Assembly: GCA_964398315.1 (NCBI GenBank)
Contig: CAYNMV010000011.1
Coordinates: 1-64,000, forward strand
DNA: 64,000 nt
DNA from: JADLCB01 sp964398315
GTDB taxonomy: Bacteria; Planctomycetota; Phycisphaerae; Tepidisphaerales; Tepidisphaeraceae
Direction: 5' to 3'
The translations under genes and the position numbers were made by a program. The notes under the pieces are model-generated. The model saw only the letters and a list, made by a program, of their open reading frames with translations, searched no databases and had not been told where the DNA came from. Positions 6,913 through 15,717 of the stretch are shown here, one piece after another (positions within the stretch are counted from its first letter, which is position 1; each line of letters begins with the position of its first letter).

Positions 6913-8289
6913 CTATCCCAGCACGCGCTTCACCACCGCCTGCACCTGCTCGATGCGGCGGTTGGCCTCGGCCTCATCGGGAGCTTCGGCGATGATGCGC
7001 ATGATCGGTTCGGTGTTGCTCGGGCGGGCGTGGACCCAGGCGCGGTCCCAGTCAATGCGGATGCCATCCTGCGTGTCGATCCGCTCGCTGGCAAATTCCT
7101 GCTTCAGCGCATCGACCGCCCGGTCGGCATCTTCGCGGCGGCACTCGAACTTGGTCTTCACGATCGTGTAGCGCGGAATCTCGGCGACGAGCTGGCTGAT
7201 TGTCTTGCCGGTGGCCGCCATCAGTTGCAGCACATAGGCCATCCCCACCAGCGAATCGCGGCCGGGAACGATGCGGGTGTCGATCACGCCGCCGTTGCCC
7301 TCGCCTCCGATGACGGCGTTGTGCGCCAGCATCCCCTGGACGACATTGGCCTCGCCGACGCTGGTGCGCACGACGGTCGATCCCGCGGCGGCGGCGATGT
7401 CATCGAGCATCCGGCTGCTGGAGAGATTCGCCACCGCCACCCCCGGCTTTTTGCTGAGGATGTACTTGGCGCACAGCGCCAGCGAGTACTCCTCGCCGAT
7501 ATAGGTGCCGTTCTCATCGACGATGGCCAGGCGATCGGCATCCGGGTCCTGGGCAAAGCCCACGTGCGCCTTCTGCCGCTTGACCTCGGCGGCGAGCTGG
7601 GTCAGGTTGGCCTCGGTCGGCTCAGGCTCGTGCGGGAAGCGGCCATCGGGGGTGTTGTTCAGGTGAACCAACTGGCAGCCGAGCTTGCTGAGCAGGGTGG
7701 CGCTGGTGATGCATCCTGCGCCATTGACGCTGTCCACCACCACCTTGTAGCGCCTGGTGCTGATGCCCAGCACATCCACGTAATCCAGCACGCGCTTGAC
7801 ATGCAGGGCGTGGGTTTCGCTGTTGCGCGTGGCGGGGATGACCTGCTCGATGCGGACATAGTCGGGCTTGTTTTCCTCGTACAGCGCCCGGATCTGCATC
7901 GCCGCTTCGGGCGGCGGGGCGATGCCGTCGGCGGTGAGGAACTTCAGGCCGTTCCACTGGATCGGATTGTGGCTGGCGGTGGCGATGGCGCCGGCGTCCG
8001 CCTGCACGTGCCGCACCATCATCGCCACGCCGGGCGTGGTGACGATGTCCAGGTCGATGACCTCGATGCCCGAGGCGGTCAGGACCGCGGCGGCGGCATC
8101 GCGCACAAACTGGCCCGACGGCCGGGAATCGCGCCCGAACACCACGCGGAAGTGCGTGCCGTTCTTCGGTTTCTGGGTGGCCTTGAGGTAGCGCGCCAGC
8201 GCCCCGGCCATCCGCCCGATGGTCTCGGGTGTCAACGTCCCGCCGATGGTCCCCCGCATCCCCGATACACCGATCATCAACGCTTCCAT
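6913..8289 (-). CDS. glmM: Phosphoglucosamine mutase-type phosphohexomutase
   Basis: 458 aa, alpha-D-phosphohexomutase family. Predicted to interconvert glucosamine-6-phosphate and glucosamine-1-phosphate for UDP-GlcNAc, hence peptidoglycan or LPS precursors. TASHNPIQWNG (about residues 100-110) contains the phosphorylated Ser, DPDADRLA (about 240-247) the Mg-binding loop, GEGNGGVI (about 330) the sugar-specificity loop and RPSNTEP (about 425) the C-terminal phosphate site. The ATG at 8289 has a strong ribosome site (TAAGGAG, 5 nt away); an upstream extension to 8346 lacks homology. The GEGNGG loop favours GlmM over phosphomannomutase, but dual activity is possible. Confidence 0.9.
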   Translation of the reverse strand: MEALMIGVSGMRGTIGGTLTPETIGRMAGALARYLKATQKPKNGTHFRVVFGRDSRPSGQFVRDAAAAVLTASGIEVIDLDIVTTPGVAMMVRHVQADAGAIATASHNPIQWNGLKFLTADGIAPPPEAAMQIRALYEENKPDYVRIEQVIPATRNSETHALHVKRVLDYVDVLGISTRRYKVVVDSVNGAGCITSATLLSKLGCQLVHLNNTPDGRFPHEPEPTEANLTQLAAEVKRQKAHVGFAQDPDADRLAIVDENGTYIGEEYSLALCAKYILSKKPGVAVANLSSSRMLDDIAAAAGSTVVRTSVGEANVVQGMLAHNAVIGGEGNGGVIDTRIVPGRDSLVGMAYVLQLMAATGKTISQLVAEIPRYTIVKTKFECRREDADRAVDALKQEFASERIDTQDGIRIDWDRAWVHARPSNTEPIMRIIAEAPDEAEANRRIEQVQAVVKRVLG

Positions 8290-8612
8290 GGAACTCCTTA
8301 TATGGTCTTTCGCCAGGCGGACAGGCAAGCCTGTCCCGCAGGCCAAAAGGTCAGTCCGAATCCGGTTCTGTGTTCTGGTATCCTGGGGCCTTGCGGTTCA
8401 GCTTCTGCTTGCGCGTGGCGGCAAGGCTATTATTGAATTGATGCGACATCCCGCAACTGATAGGCTTTCAGATATGAAATGGACGCTGCTGCCCATCCGC
8501 TGCGCCTGTACTGGCCGCGCATAGCACTGCGCGGCTTCTTCCCGTATCGTTTTCAATCGATTGGCAACCGATTCACGAAAGGCCAGCGTCCGGCACGGGC
8601 GCGGATGATGTG
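8290..8612. other. Divergent intergenic gap between glmM and serine acetyltransferase gene
   Basis: 323 bp with no supported gene. It contains a short palindrome, GGACAGGC-AA-GCCTGTCC (8319-8336), in the 5' leader of glmM; the GCCTGTCC core resembles the dispersed GGCACAGGC palindromes elsewhere in the window. No clear promoter was identified for the plus-strand gene. Confidence 0.55.
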
Positions 8613-9575
8613 ATGGACCGCAACGAGCTGAACGAGCATCTTCCGCATGTGATCGATGCCCTGACCGACAGCATCGTCGGGGATGAGCGCATGCGGCACC
8701 TGAACCAGGTTTACCTGCCCAACCGCGACCGCATCGTCGAGGCGATCGGGCTGTTGCGCCAACTGCTGTTTCCCGGGTTCTTCGGCCGCCAGGGGCTGAC
8801 CAGCGCCAACATCAAGATTCGCGTCGGCGAACTGGTGCTGGAGGTGAGCGAACTGCTGTATGAGCAGGTGCGCTACTGCCTGCGCTATCGCGAGAACCTG
8901 GCCGCCGGCAATGGTCCCGAGGATCGCTGCGATGAGTGCGATGAGCAGGCGGTACATATCGTCAGGACCTTCCTGGATCGCCTGCCGGCGGTGCGGCAGA
9001 TGCTCTCGCACGATGTGCAGGCCGCCTTCGACGGCGATCCGGCCGCCCGCAACGTCGATGAGACGATCTACTGCTACCCCGGCCTGTTTGCCATCAGCGT
9101 GCAGCGACTGGCCCATGAGTTTTTCAAACTGGATGTGCCGCTGCTGCCGCGCATCATCACCGAGTATGCCCACTCGCTGACCGGGATCGACATCCACCCC
9201 GGCGCCAAGCTGGGCCAGAGCCTGTTCATCGACCACGGCACCGGCGTGGTGATCGGTGAAACCACCGAGATCGGCAAGAATGTGAAAATCTACCAGGGTG
9301 TGACGCTCGGTGCACTGGCGCCGGCCTACGGACAGATGCTGCGCGGCACCAAGCGCCACCCGACCATCGAGGATGATGTCACCATCTACGCCGGGGCGAC
9401 TATCCTCGGCGGCGAAACCGTCATCGGTAAAGGCAGTGTCATCGGCGGTAACGTCTTCATCACCACCAGCGTCCCGCCGCGCACCCAGGTGACGCAGGAG
9501 CCCGGCCGTCTCCGCTACCGCGAACGTGGCAAGCGCAAGAAGGGCGGGGAGTACGTGCTCGATTTCCAGATTTGA
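8613..9575 (+). CDS. cysE: Serine O-acetyltransferase
   Basis: A 320-aa acetyl-CoA:L-serine O-acetyltransferase, the entry step to cysteine. The N-terminal half (about residues 1-190) is helical. The C-terminal half is a left-handed beta-helix with hexapeptide repeats: DIHPGAKLGQSLFIDHGTG (about 195-213) contains the catalytic Asp/His region, VVIGETTEIGKNVKIYQGVT follows, and GGETVIGKGSVIGGNVF closes the helix. Longer N-terminus than enterobacterial CysE, as in the EpsC type. A GTG at 8610 adjoins the ATG at 8613. No cysteine synthase is adjacent. Confidence 0.92.
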   Translation: MDRNELNEHLPHVIDALTDSIVGDERMRHLNQVYLPNRDRIVEAIGLLRQLLFPGFFGRQGLTSANIKIRVGELVLEVSELLYEQVRYCLRYRENLAAGNGPEDRCDECDEQAVHIVRTFLDRLPAVRQMLSHDVQAAFDGDPAARNVDETIYCYPGLFAISVQRLAHEFFKLDVPLLPRIITEYAHSLTGIDIHPGAKLGQSLFIDHGTGVVIGETTEIGKNVKIYQGVTLGALAPAYGQMLRGTKRHPTIEDDVTIYAGATILGGETVIGKGSVIGGNVFITTSVPPRTQVTQEPGRLRYRERGKRKKGGEYVLDFQI

Positions 9576-9760
9576 GCCGGCTCATCCCCCATCGCTGGCG
9601 CACACAGGGGGCGACTGCATCCATCAGGCCTGAGGCGCTGTACTGCCGCCCGCCTGCTTCAAAGCGATTGCACCCGCGGCTCATCCGGGTTTGACCAGAA
9701 GATGCTCCAAAAGCATTCAGCGCTTGGAGGGGTTGCGGGCATCGCACCAGCCGACGCGCT

Positions 9761-10420
9761 TCACCCCGCGTGGGTGTGGCGAATGATCTGGCCGCTGGCG
9801 ACATAGATCACATCTTCGGCGATGTTGGTGCAGTGGTCGGCGATGCGCTCCAGGTTCTTGGCGATCATGATGTTGGACAAATCCATGTTCACCTGCTGGC
9901 GGGTGGTTTCCATGTTCACCAGCATGTCCTGCACGATCTGGTGATACAGGGCATCCACCACATCATCGCTCCTGAGCACCTGCCGGGCGAGATCCGCATC
10001 GGTCAGATTGAACGCCTGAATGGCGTCGCGCAGGGTCTGCTGCACGGTGTTGGCCATCAGCTTGAGGTCGGCGGGGGGGTGGTACCGGTCCATGTGGCTC
10101 AGCGGCAGCACCCGCTGGGCGATGTTGACCGCGCAGTCGGCCACGCGCTCCAGGTCGCTGTTGGCCTTGATGATGGTGGTAAGCAGCCGCAAATCACCCG
10201 CCGCCGGTGCGGATAGCGCCAGCAGGGCGATCGCATCCTGCTCGATCTTCACTTCCTCATCATCGATTTTCTTGTCGAGGGCGATGCACTGTTGAGCCAG
10301 GCGCGGATCGATCCGAAAGACCGAATCGGAGGCCTGCTCCACGATCTGCCGTACCAGAGCCGTCATGCGGGCGATGCGCTCACGCAACTGTTCCAGCAGT
10401 TCGGGGAAGGGACGCGACAT
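9761..10420 (-). CDS. phoU: Phosphate signalling regulator PhoU
   Basis: A 219-aa soluble all-helical protein with two PhoU repeats. Each repeat has an E/DxxxD metal-binding motif, seen here as ANSDLERVADCAVNIAQ (about residues 88-104) and AKNLERIADHCTNIAEDVIY (about 186-205). PhoU links the Pst phosphate transporter to the PhoR kinase and restrains phosphate uptake. No pst or pho genes lie nearby, so this copy is isolated. The ATG at 10420 is preferred over an adjacent TTG; a GAGG ribosome-like site lies 9-10 nt upstream. Confidence 0.93.
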   Translation of the reverse strand: MSRPFPELLEQLRERIARMTALVRQIVEQASDSVFRIDPRLAQQCIALDKKIDDEEVKIEQDAIALLALSAPAAGDLRLLTTIIKANSDLERVADCAVNIAQRVLPLSHMDRYHPPADLKLMANTVQQTLRDAIQAFNLTDADLARQVLRSDDVVDALYHQIVQDMLVNMETTRQQVNMDLSNIMIAKNLERIADHCTNIAEDVIYVASGQIIRHTHAG

Positions 10421-10873
10421 CAATCACGCCTCGCGGTTAGGCCCGGTGACGGGCGGCCAATCTGATCCACCCGCACGCCGCCAATAGCGCCAGGCCTGCC
10501 GCGTGCGGCATCGAGTGAGGCAATGCCTCCGTTCATTGTCGGCAATCCATGAGCCAGGCATTAGCCCCTGGCAGATGCGGGACACAGCGGCACGCGGGTT
10601 GCAAATTCCTGTCCGCCGCCCGCGGGGCGGCGCGGTGAAACGGTTTGTCTGTCCCGCAGCGCTGGTTGACGCCGCTGGTGTCAGCCTTGCGCTGGTTGCA
10701 CTTCGTCGCATTGGTCACCTGGCCGCGACAGAAAGGAGGCCCGGCCAACAGGCATGCCCGCTTATGCGTTTTGTCAGAAAGTTCTTGTGAACGAGTGCTT
10801 GTGAACGAGGCCGTCATGCGGCGGCCCGACCACCTGTCGCAGAGGGAAAGATCACAAAGGAAAGGATGTCCCC
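10421..10873. other. Divergent intergenic region phoU / DUF4142 gene
   Basis: 453 bp with no supported gene; short frames in it have no recognisable product. It ends with a 12-bp direct repeat CTTGTGAACGAG at 10784-10795 and 10798-10809 (14-bp period), about 65 bp before the DUF4142 start, a spacing compatible with a regulator site on one DNA face after slightly more than one helical turn. Confidence 0.5.
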
Positions 10874-11704
10874 ATGACACGTTCTCTTATCAGCGCCGCC
10901 ATGATGGTGAGCCTCGCGGGCGGATTCGCCCTCGCCCAGAATGATCCCGGCCAGGGCCGTGATGACCAGCCAGCCGCCCAGCCCGGCCGGGTCCTGATCC
11001 GCGAAGGCGAGCAGGATGCGCAAAACCAGGCCGATCGTCAGGCACAACCCGCCGGCCAGCGCCAGATCGACACCGCCGGCCGGATGAACGCCGGCAGCCA
11101 GGTGCAGATCGACGTCAACGAGAAGATCAAGCATCTGAGCAGCGCCAACGAGCTGGAAATCCAGATTAGCCAGCATGTTCAGCAGAATGGCGAGGATGCC
11201 CAGGTCAAGCAGTTCGCCCAGCAGATGGTGCAGGATCACCAGCAGGCCAGGCAGCGCCTTCAGCAGGTGGCCCAGCGCAAGAATGTGCAGGTTTCCGAAG
11301 GCCAGCTCATGCCGTATCACCAGGCCAAGCTGGATCACTTCAAGAGCCTCCGGGGTGCTGAACTGGATGCGGCCTACAGCTTTGACCAGGCCGGCCATCA
11401 CCTGAAGGCCACGCTTGAGCACCAGTTCCTGGCCACCCATGCCCAGGATCAGGATCTTCGTCAGTATGCCCTTCAGACCCTGCCCGCGTTGCAGCAGCAT
11501 CTGCAGCATGTGACGCAACTGGCCCAGGGGATTGCCGGCATGGAAGGCTCGGCGATGCCCGCCGGTGGCCGTATCGGCGGCCAGGACGGGATGGACCGCA
11601 ACAATCTGAACCGTCAGCAGGACAGAAATCGCACCCCCGCCCAACCGGGCACCCGGGAGGGTGAGTTCGATGTCGGCAACGGCGTGCAGGACGGCAATCG
11701 CTGA
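10874..11704 (+). CDS. Exported DUF4142-type protein
   Basis: 276 aa. Signal peptide MTRSLISAAMMVSLAGGFALAQ. Residues about 25-75 are Gln/Ala/Asp-rich linker. The core (about 85-220) is an all-helical, ferritin-like DUF4142 domain with the usual AQQMVQDHQQARQRL helix (about 114-128) and HLKATLEHQ helix. The C-terminal tail (about 225-276) is again low-complexity and Asn/Arg/Gly-rich. Members are periplasmic and of unknown function; roles in stress or metal handling are guessed only from the fold. Good ribosome site (AAGGA, about 7 nt before ATG). A terminator follows at once, so it is monocistronic. Confidence 0.85.
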   Translation: MTRSLISAAMMVSLAGGFALAQNDPGQGRDDQPAAQPGRVLIREGEQDAQNQADRQAQPAGQRQIDTAGRMNAGSQVQIDVNEKIKHLSSANELEIQISQHVQQNGEDAQVKQFAQQMVQDHQQARQRLQQVAQRKNVQVSEGQLMPYHQAKLDHFKSLRGAELDAAYSFDQAGHHLKATLEHQFLATHAQDQDLRQYALQTLPALQQHLQHVTQLAQGIAGMEGSAMPAGGRIGGQDGMDRNNLNRQQDRNRTPAQPGTREGEFDVGNGVQDGNR

Positions 11705-12120
11705 TAGACCAGCGCGCCTGATGATGGCCGCCGGTTCCAGCAGGCAGAGGACATCGGGTCGCGGGCCGGTGTCCTCTGCTTTTTTGCTCCTCAAAGTCCG
11801 CCGCATTCAGGATCGCAGGGGGAGCGCATCAACTTGGAAAAATCGCCCCCGGCGACAGGTTGGCGTGGCGTGACGGCATCATCCAGCACAAAGCGACCTC
11901 TCCATCAATCCGATAGGCAATTGATGTAAGTCTTGGTCCAATAATGCGAAGCGCAATTTCTGCGCGTTGACGGGGGATGATTGGCGGGATAAAAGGTATC
12001 CTCGTAATAATCGGTCGCGTCCACGGATGGACTTGAGAAAATTCCCCGCCTCCCTGGACAAGTCCGGCCATACTCCCTGCACCTGAAGCTGGATCAGTCA
12101 GCAAGCCAAAGGTGTACGCG
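11705..12120. other. Intergenic gap DUF4142 gene / 3D-domain gene
   Basis: 416 bp. It holds the DUF4142 terminator (11744-11785). The remainder shows no recognisable gene, RNA or repeat; a minus-strand frame at 11829-12233 has no protein-like features. Confidence 0.55.
11744..11785 (+). terminator. Rho-independent terminator after DUF4142 gene
   Basis: Stem GCAGAGGACA (11744-11753) / TGTCCTCTGC (11770-11779), followed by TTTTTT. The 16-nt loop is GC-rich. Confidence 0.85.
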
Positions 12121-12723
12121 ATGATGATGAGCCAACAGACGAATCCGAGCACCCGCCTCCAACGTTTCGCCCGCCGGCTGTTGCTGGCCAGTTGCAGCAT
12201 CCTGCTGATGGGCGTGATGGGGGCTGCGGCCATTCGTGTGGATGGCCAGGGGCAGGGGGTTTACCCGATGCCCCAGTCGCCGATGATGGCCGCGGTGGGC
12301 GCTGAGCTGCCGGCCGACACCGCCGTGGCGGTTGAGCCTGAGCCGGTGCAGGAAAGCGAATCGCCTGAACTGCTCGATGAGGCCACCCAGGCGCGGGTTG
12401 AGATCCAGCCCCAGCGCCGCACCATGCTGATGGAAGTCACCGCCTACTGCCCCTGCGAGCTGTGCTGTGGCCCCAACGCCATCGGCGTGACCGCCAGCGG
12501 CAAGCATGTCAGCTACAACAACGGCAAGTTCGTCGCCGCCGATACCCGCCTGCTCCCGTTTGGCACCAAGCTGATCATCCCCGGCTATGCCAACGGCGAG
12601 GCCGTCGAGGTGATCGACCGTGGCGGCGCGATCAAGGGCATGAAGCTCGATGTCTACTTCGACGACCACGCCACCGCCCTGGTCTGGGGCCGGCAGATGG
12701 TTGAAGTGATCATCGCTGACTAA
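12121..12723 (+). CDS. Membrane-anchored 3D-domain (double-psi beta-barrel) protein
   Basis: 200 aa. After a basic start, residues about 18-40 (LLLASCSILLMGVMGAAAI) form an N-terminal anchor or signal peptide. A Glu/Pro/Ala linker leads to the catalytic-type domain (about 100-200): VTAYCPCELCCGPNAIGVT opens it, ADTRLLPFGTKLIIP follows, and VIDRGGAIKG with LDVYFDDHATAL contains the three Asp that name the 3D domain. Related domains occur in lytic transglycosylases (MltA) and resuscitation-type cell-wall proteins, so a peptidoglycan-cleaving role in the periplasm is inferred. The CPCELCC cluster is typical of the YabG/YorM-like 3D group. Three consecutive ATG codons (12121, 12124, 12127) make the exact start uncertain. 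Confidence 0.85.
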   Translation: MMMSQQTNPSTRLQRFARRLLLASCSILLMGVMGAAAIRVDGQGQGVYPMPQSPMMAAVGAELPADTAVAVEPEPVQESESPELLDEATQARVEIQPQRRTMLMEVTAYCPCELCCGPNAIGVTASGKHVSYNNGKFVAADTRLLPFGTKLIIPGYANGEAVEVIDRGGAIKGMKLDVYFDDHATALVWGRQMVEVIIAD

Positions 12724-12752
12724 GCCCGCCACCCGAAAAACAGGAAGCGTCC

Positions 12753-12784
12753 CGAAGCCCCCGGCCGCCAGGTTGGGGGCTTCG
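12753..12784 (+). terminator. Hairpin terminator after 3D-domain gene
   Basis: Perfect 10-bp stem CGAAGCCCCC (12753-12762) / GGGGGCTTCG (12775-12784), followed by a short T-rich stretch (TCTGTTG). Confidence 0.75.
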
Positions 12785-12925
12785 TCTGTTGAATGAAAAG
12801 GCCGCGGGAGTGGAAGGGGTCAGCACGTCTTTGCAGCGACAGCGATGAGCCAGGCCGGGCCACCACCGGCGGCACACGACCGTGCAGATAAAAGGTGAAA
12901 ACGCGATGGCATTAAGCCAACGCCG

Positions 12926-13705
12926 CTACTCGCCTGCCTGGGGCTCGCCAGTGCCTGCATCATCCGCCAGCTCCACCCGCTTGAGATAGATCAGTTCTTC
13001 CAGCGTCTGCCCGACCTCCCCCTTCTGGCGCTTATGCAGAACGAGGGTTCGGCGGCCATCGGGATTTTCGAAGTAGAGCGGAGCAACGATGCCGCCGCGG
13101 ATCTGCTGGTCATTGACCAGCGTCACGGTGTAGGTCAACTCACGCGCAGGATAAGTGCGCCCGGTGAATTCCTTGATGTCGCTGCCGCTCTCAACGAATT
13201 TCCATTCCGGCTGATCGCGCTCCCAGAGCACCTGGGCGTCAAACGCCTTGATCAGTTTCAGCGGCACATCGCGGTACTCGCCGGCGGCTTCATCCCAGAT
13301 GCGGATCGGCTTGCCTTCGGTGGTGGTCACCTGGCCGGTCAGGGTGCGGCCGTCGCTGAAGGTGATCGAGGCCTGCTGGCCATCCGCCCGTTGGCGCGGG
13401 GCAAAGGGGGAGACAGCCTGTGTGGCCGGGGTGTCGGCGGGCTGGCTGGCGGGGGACTGGGCGGGCGCTGGCTGGCCCTGCGACAGCAGCCAGTCCACCG
13501 TGCCGTCCCCCTCATCCGCACGCGGCGCCGCCGGTTGGACGCGCGCAGGTTCGATGATCGCAGGTTCGATCAGCACAGGTTGCACCGGAGCAGCTTCCGC
13601 TGCAGCAGGCTCCACGGCGGCGGGGCGGGTGGCCTGGGCATTGGCGCGCGGACCGGTCACGCTCAGAGCAAGCGCCATCGCGCCCAGCAGGATGAAGCGG
13701 TGCAC
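12926..13705 (-). CDS. Hypothetical exported protein, Pro/Ala-rich
   Basis: 259 aa, family not recognised. The GTG at 13705 starts a clean signal peptide (HRFILLGAMALALSV, cleavage likely after ANA) and has an AGGGAGG ribosome site about 6 nt upstream; a longer frame to 13828 has 41 residues unlike any leader. Residues about 25-110 are a low-complexity linker of Pro, Ala, Glu and Gln with repeated EPA/QPA units. Residues about 115-245 form a compact domain beginning ITFSDGRTLTGQVTTTEGKP and including WDEAAGEYRDVPLKLI, reminiscent of small beta-barrel domains reading attribute-like input. Likely periplasmic. Confidence 0.7.
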   Translation of the reverse strand: MHRFILLGAMALALSVTGPRANAQATRPAAVEPAAAEAAPVQPVLIEPAIIEPARVQPAAPRADEGDGTVDWLLSQGQPAPAQSPASQPADTPATQAVSPFAPRQRADGQQASITFSDGRTLTGQVTTTEGKPIRIWDEAAGEYRDVPLKLIKAFDAQVLWERDQPEWKFVESGSDIKEFTGRTYPARELTYTVTLVNDQQIRGGIVAPLYFENPDGRRTLVLHKRQKGEVGQTLEELIYLKRVELADDAGTGEPQAGE

Positions 13706-13841
13706 CTGGCCTGCCTCCCTCTTCGCGCTGGCGGGTTGTGGGTGCGGCAGGGATTGCGCGTGGCGCATCCCCGTAAATGGGCCTGACTGGCCGGCAACAG
13801 CCATGAATTGATCCGAAGCGGTGCGCATGCTGGGTCTCCGT

Positions 13842-13847
13842 TAGAAT
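13842..13847 (+). promoter_or_regulatory. Leaderless-type -10 box of tilS
   Basis: TAGAAT, 7 nt before the ATG at 13855. Confidence 0.5.
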
Positions 13848-13854
13848 CTACCAC

Positions 13855-14775
13855 ATGATGCCCTCCGCGTTACAACTGGCCGTGCAACGCATCCCGCCGG
13901 GGGCATGGGCGGTGGGGGTGAGCGGCGGGGCCGACAGCGTGGCGCTGCTGCACCTGGCCGCCAGCCGGGCGGATCTGCGGCTGGTGGTGGCCCACCTGAA
14001 CCACCAGGCTCGCGGGGCCGACAGCGAGGCCGATGCAGCCTTTGTCCAGGCGCTGTGCCGCCGGCTTGATCTGCCGTGCATGCTTGCCACGCGCTCGCAG
14101 ATCGAACCGCGCCTGCCGCGGCGACCGGCCAATCGTTCTGCCCTGTACCGTGCCTGTCGGCGGCAGTTCTTTATGGAAGTCGTGCAGCAAAACGACCTGG
14201 CGGGTGTCTTGCTGGCCCACCATGCCGATGACCAGGCGGAAACGGTGTTCCACCGCCTGCTGCGCGGCTCGGGGGCACTGAATCTCGGGGGCATGGCCGC
14301 CGATACGCACCTTGGCGGGCTGCGCATCGTTCGCCCGCTGCTGGATGTGCGGCGGAAGGTGCTGCGCGACTATCTCGTTCAACTGGACCAGCCGTGGCGC
14401 GAGGACACCAGCAACGCCTCCGATGCCTACGCGCGCAATCGTCACCGCCGGCTGCTGGATCACCATCCAGCGCTGACCGAGTGCCTGCTCAGCCTGGCGG
14501 GCGTGCTGGCCGAACTGCGGCAGTGGGTGGAGGCGCATGCACCGGAGTTGCCCGAGGTCGTGCCGCTGGCGATGCTGCACGATTGGCCGGATGTGCTGGC
14601 CGGTGCTGCGCTCAAGCGCTGGCTGATCCGGGCAGGCGCGCCCCCCGGGGCGGTGGAACGCGCGGTGGTTCAGCGCCTGCTGATGATGGCCAACGATGCC
14701 GCGGCTCCCGCCCGGCAACATTTCCCCGGAGGCATCGCGGTACGCCGTCGCCGGGGCATGCTGAGCACCGAATGA
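13855..14775 (+). CDS. tilS: tRNA(Ile)-lysidine synthase
   Basis: 306 aa. Ligates lysine to C34 of the CAU-anticodon tRNA-Ile so that it reads AUA codons. The PP-loop VGVSGGADSVALLHL (about residues 21-35) binds ATP; LLAHHADDQAETVFHRLLRGSG (about 118-139) with the HxxDDQAET motif is diagnostic of TilS, and PLLDVRRKVLRDYL follows. At 306 aa it keeps the N-terminal catalytic and part of the linker domain but lacks the C-terminal tRNA-recognition domain of longer orthologues. No ribosome site; a TAGAAT box lies 7 nt before the start, so the mRNA is probably leaderless. Confidence 0.93.
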   Translation: MMPSALQLAVQRIPPGAWAVGVSGGADSVALLHLAASRADLRLVVAHLNHQARGADSEADAAFVQALCRRLDLPCMLATRSQIEPRLPRRPANRSALYRACRRQFFMEVVQQNDLAGVLLAHHADDQAETVFHRLLRGSGALNLGGMAADTHLGGLRIVRPLLDVRRKVLRDYLVQLDQPWREDTSNASDAYARNRHRRLLDHHPALTECLLSLAGVLAELRQWVEAHAPELPEVVPLAMLHDWPDVLAGAALKRWLIRAGAPPGAVERAVVQRLLMMANDAAAPARQHFPGGIAVRRRRGMLSTE

Positions 14776-15004
14776 GCGGACCGAGCCACAGCGCAGCGCC
14801 CCTGGTGCCGCCTGGCTCGTTCCCTGAGCGCTGCCGGAAGCTGATAGCGGCCGGCTGGTCCGTAGCTGGTTTTGCCTCAATCATTTTCATCCGAAATAGC
14901 AGGGTAGACACTTTTACGGATTTCTGCGTACAGTCCACGCAGCACCGGATCATGGCGGCACGTGCGTGCAGCGGCCGGTGGGTTCCCGTGGAAGGAGAAC
15001 AGTT

Positions 15005-15556
15005 ATGTTGCGTTCAATTGCATCGCTGATGGCGATGGTAGCAGTGGCTTTTCTGATCGGGTGCGAAACGGCGCCCAAGACCGAAGAACAGCGCGAGGCC
15101 CTGGCTGAGAAAGCCCAGGCCACCCTGAGCGAGTTCAAGGCGGCCGATGCGAGCATCGAAGAGTTCCTCAACGATGCCTACGGCTACGTTGTCTTCCCGG
15201 ATGCCGGCAAGGGCGGGCTGATCGTCGGCGGCGCCTATGGTCGGGGCGTGGTCTATGAGCAGGGCCGGATGATCGGCTATGCCGATATGAAGCAGGGCAG
15301 CGTTGGCCTGCAGGCCGGCGGGCAGAGCTTCTCGCAGATCATCGCCTTCGAGAATGAGGCTGCGCTCAATCGCTTCAAGAACAACCAGTTGACCTTCTCG
15401 GCCAACGTGTCGGCGGTCATCCTGCGCAGCGGTGCCGGCGCGGCTGCCGACTACACCGATGGCGTTGCCGTCTTCGTCAAGCCCCAGGGTGGGGCCATGG
15501 CTGAAGCCAGCATCGGCGGCCAGCAGTTCACCTACAGGCCGCTGAACCAGAAGTAA
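15005..15556 (+). CDS. SYLF (Ysc84-type) domain lipoprotein
   Basis: 183 aa. A type II signal peptide ends at the lipobox LIGC (Cys about residue 20), so the mature protein is lipid-anchored. The rest is one SYLF/Ysc84 domain: NDAYGYVVFPDAGKGGLIVG and GAYGRGVVYEQG are its signature segments, and AYGVVVF-type strands are followed by GLQAGGQSFSQIIAFENE. In eukaryotes this fold binds lipids and actin; bacterial members are exported lipoproteins of unknown role. Strong ribosome site (AAGGAG about 6 nt before the ATG). Single gene between tilS and the beta-helix protein. Confidence 0.88.
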   Translation: MLRSIASLMAMVAVAFLIGCETAPKTEEQREALAEKAQATLSEFKAADASIEEFLNDAYGYVVFPDAGKGGLIVGGAYGRGVVYEQGRMIGYADMKQGSVGLQAGGQSFSQIIAFENEAALNRFKNNQLTFSANVSAVILRSGAGAAADYTDGVAVFVKPQGGAMAEASIGGQQFTYRPLNQK

Positions 15557-15614
15557 GCCAGCGCGGCACGGGAAATCCGCCGCAGATTAAGCATCCACGC
15601 GGATGGAAGAGCGG

Positions 15615-15679
15615 CCCACGGATGGGCATGAATGAGCGCGTTGCCGTTATGGCGCGCTTCATTCGTGCCCGTTCGTGGG
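15615..15679. terminator. Long imperfect hairpin between convergent genes
   Basis: CCCACGGATGGGCATGAATG... (15615-15640) pairs imperfectly with ...CATTCGTGCCCGTTCGTGGG (15653-15679), about 26 bp long with a few mismatches. It lies between the stop codons of the SYLF gene and the beta-helix gene, so a bidirectional terminator is likely, though there is no T-run. Confidence 0.55.
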
Positions 15680-15717
15680 CAGTTCCTTTCTTCTGCACCT
15701 GATCCGCAGCGCAGTTT

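Noticed and set aside
6787..8436. 549-aa plus-strand frame
   Set aside because: Antisense to the phosphohexomutase gene; that strand has the catalytic motifs and the ribosome site.
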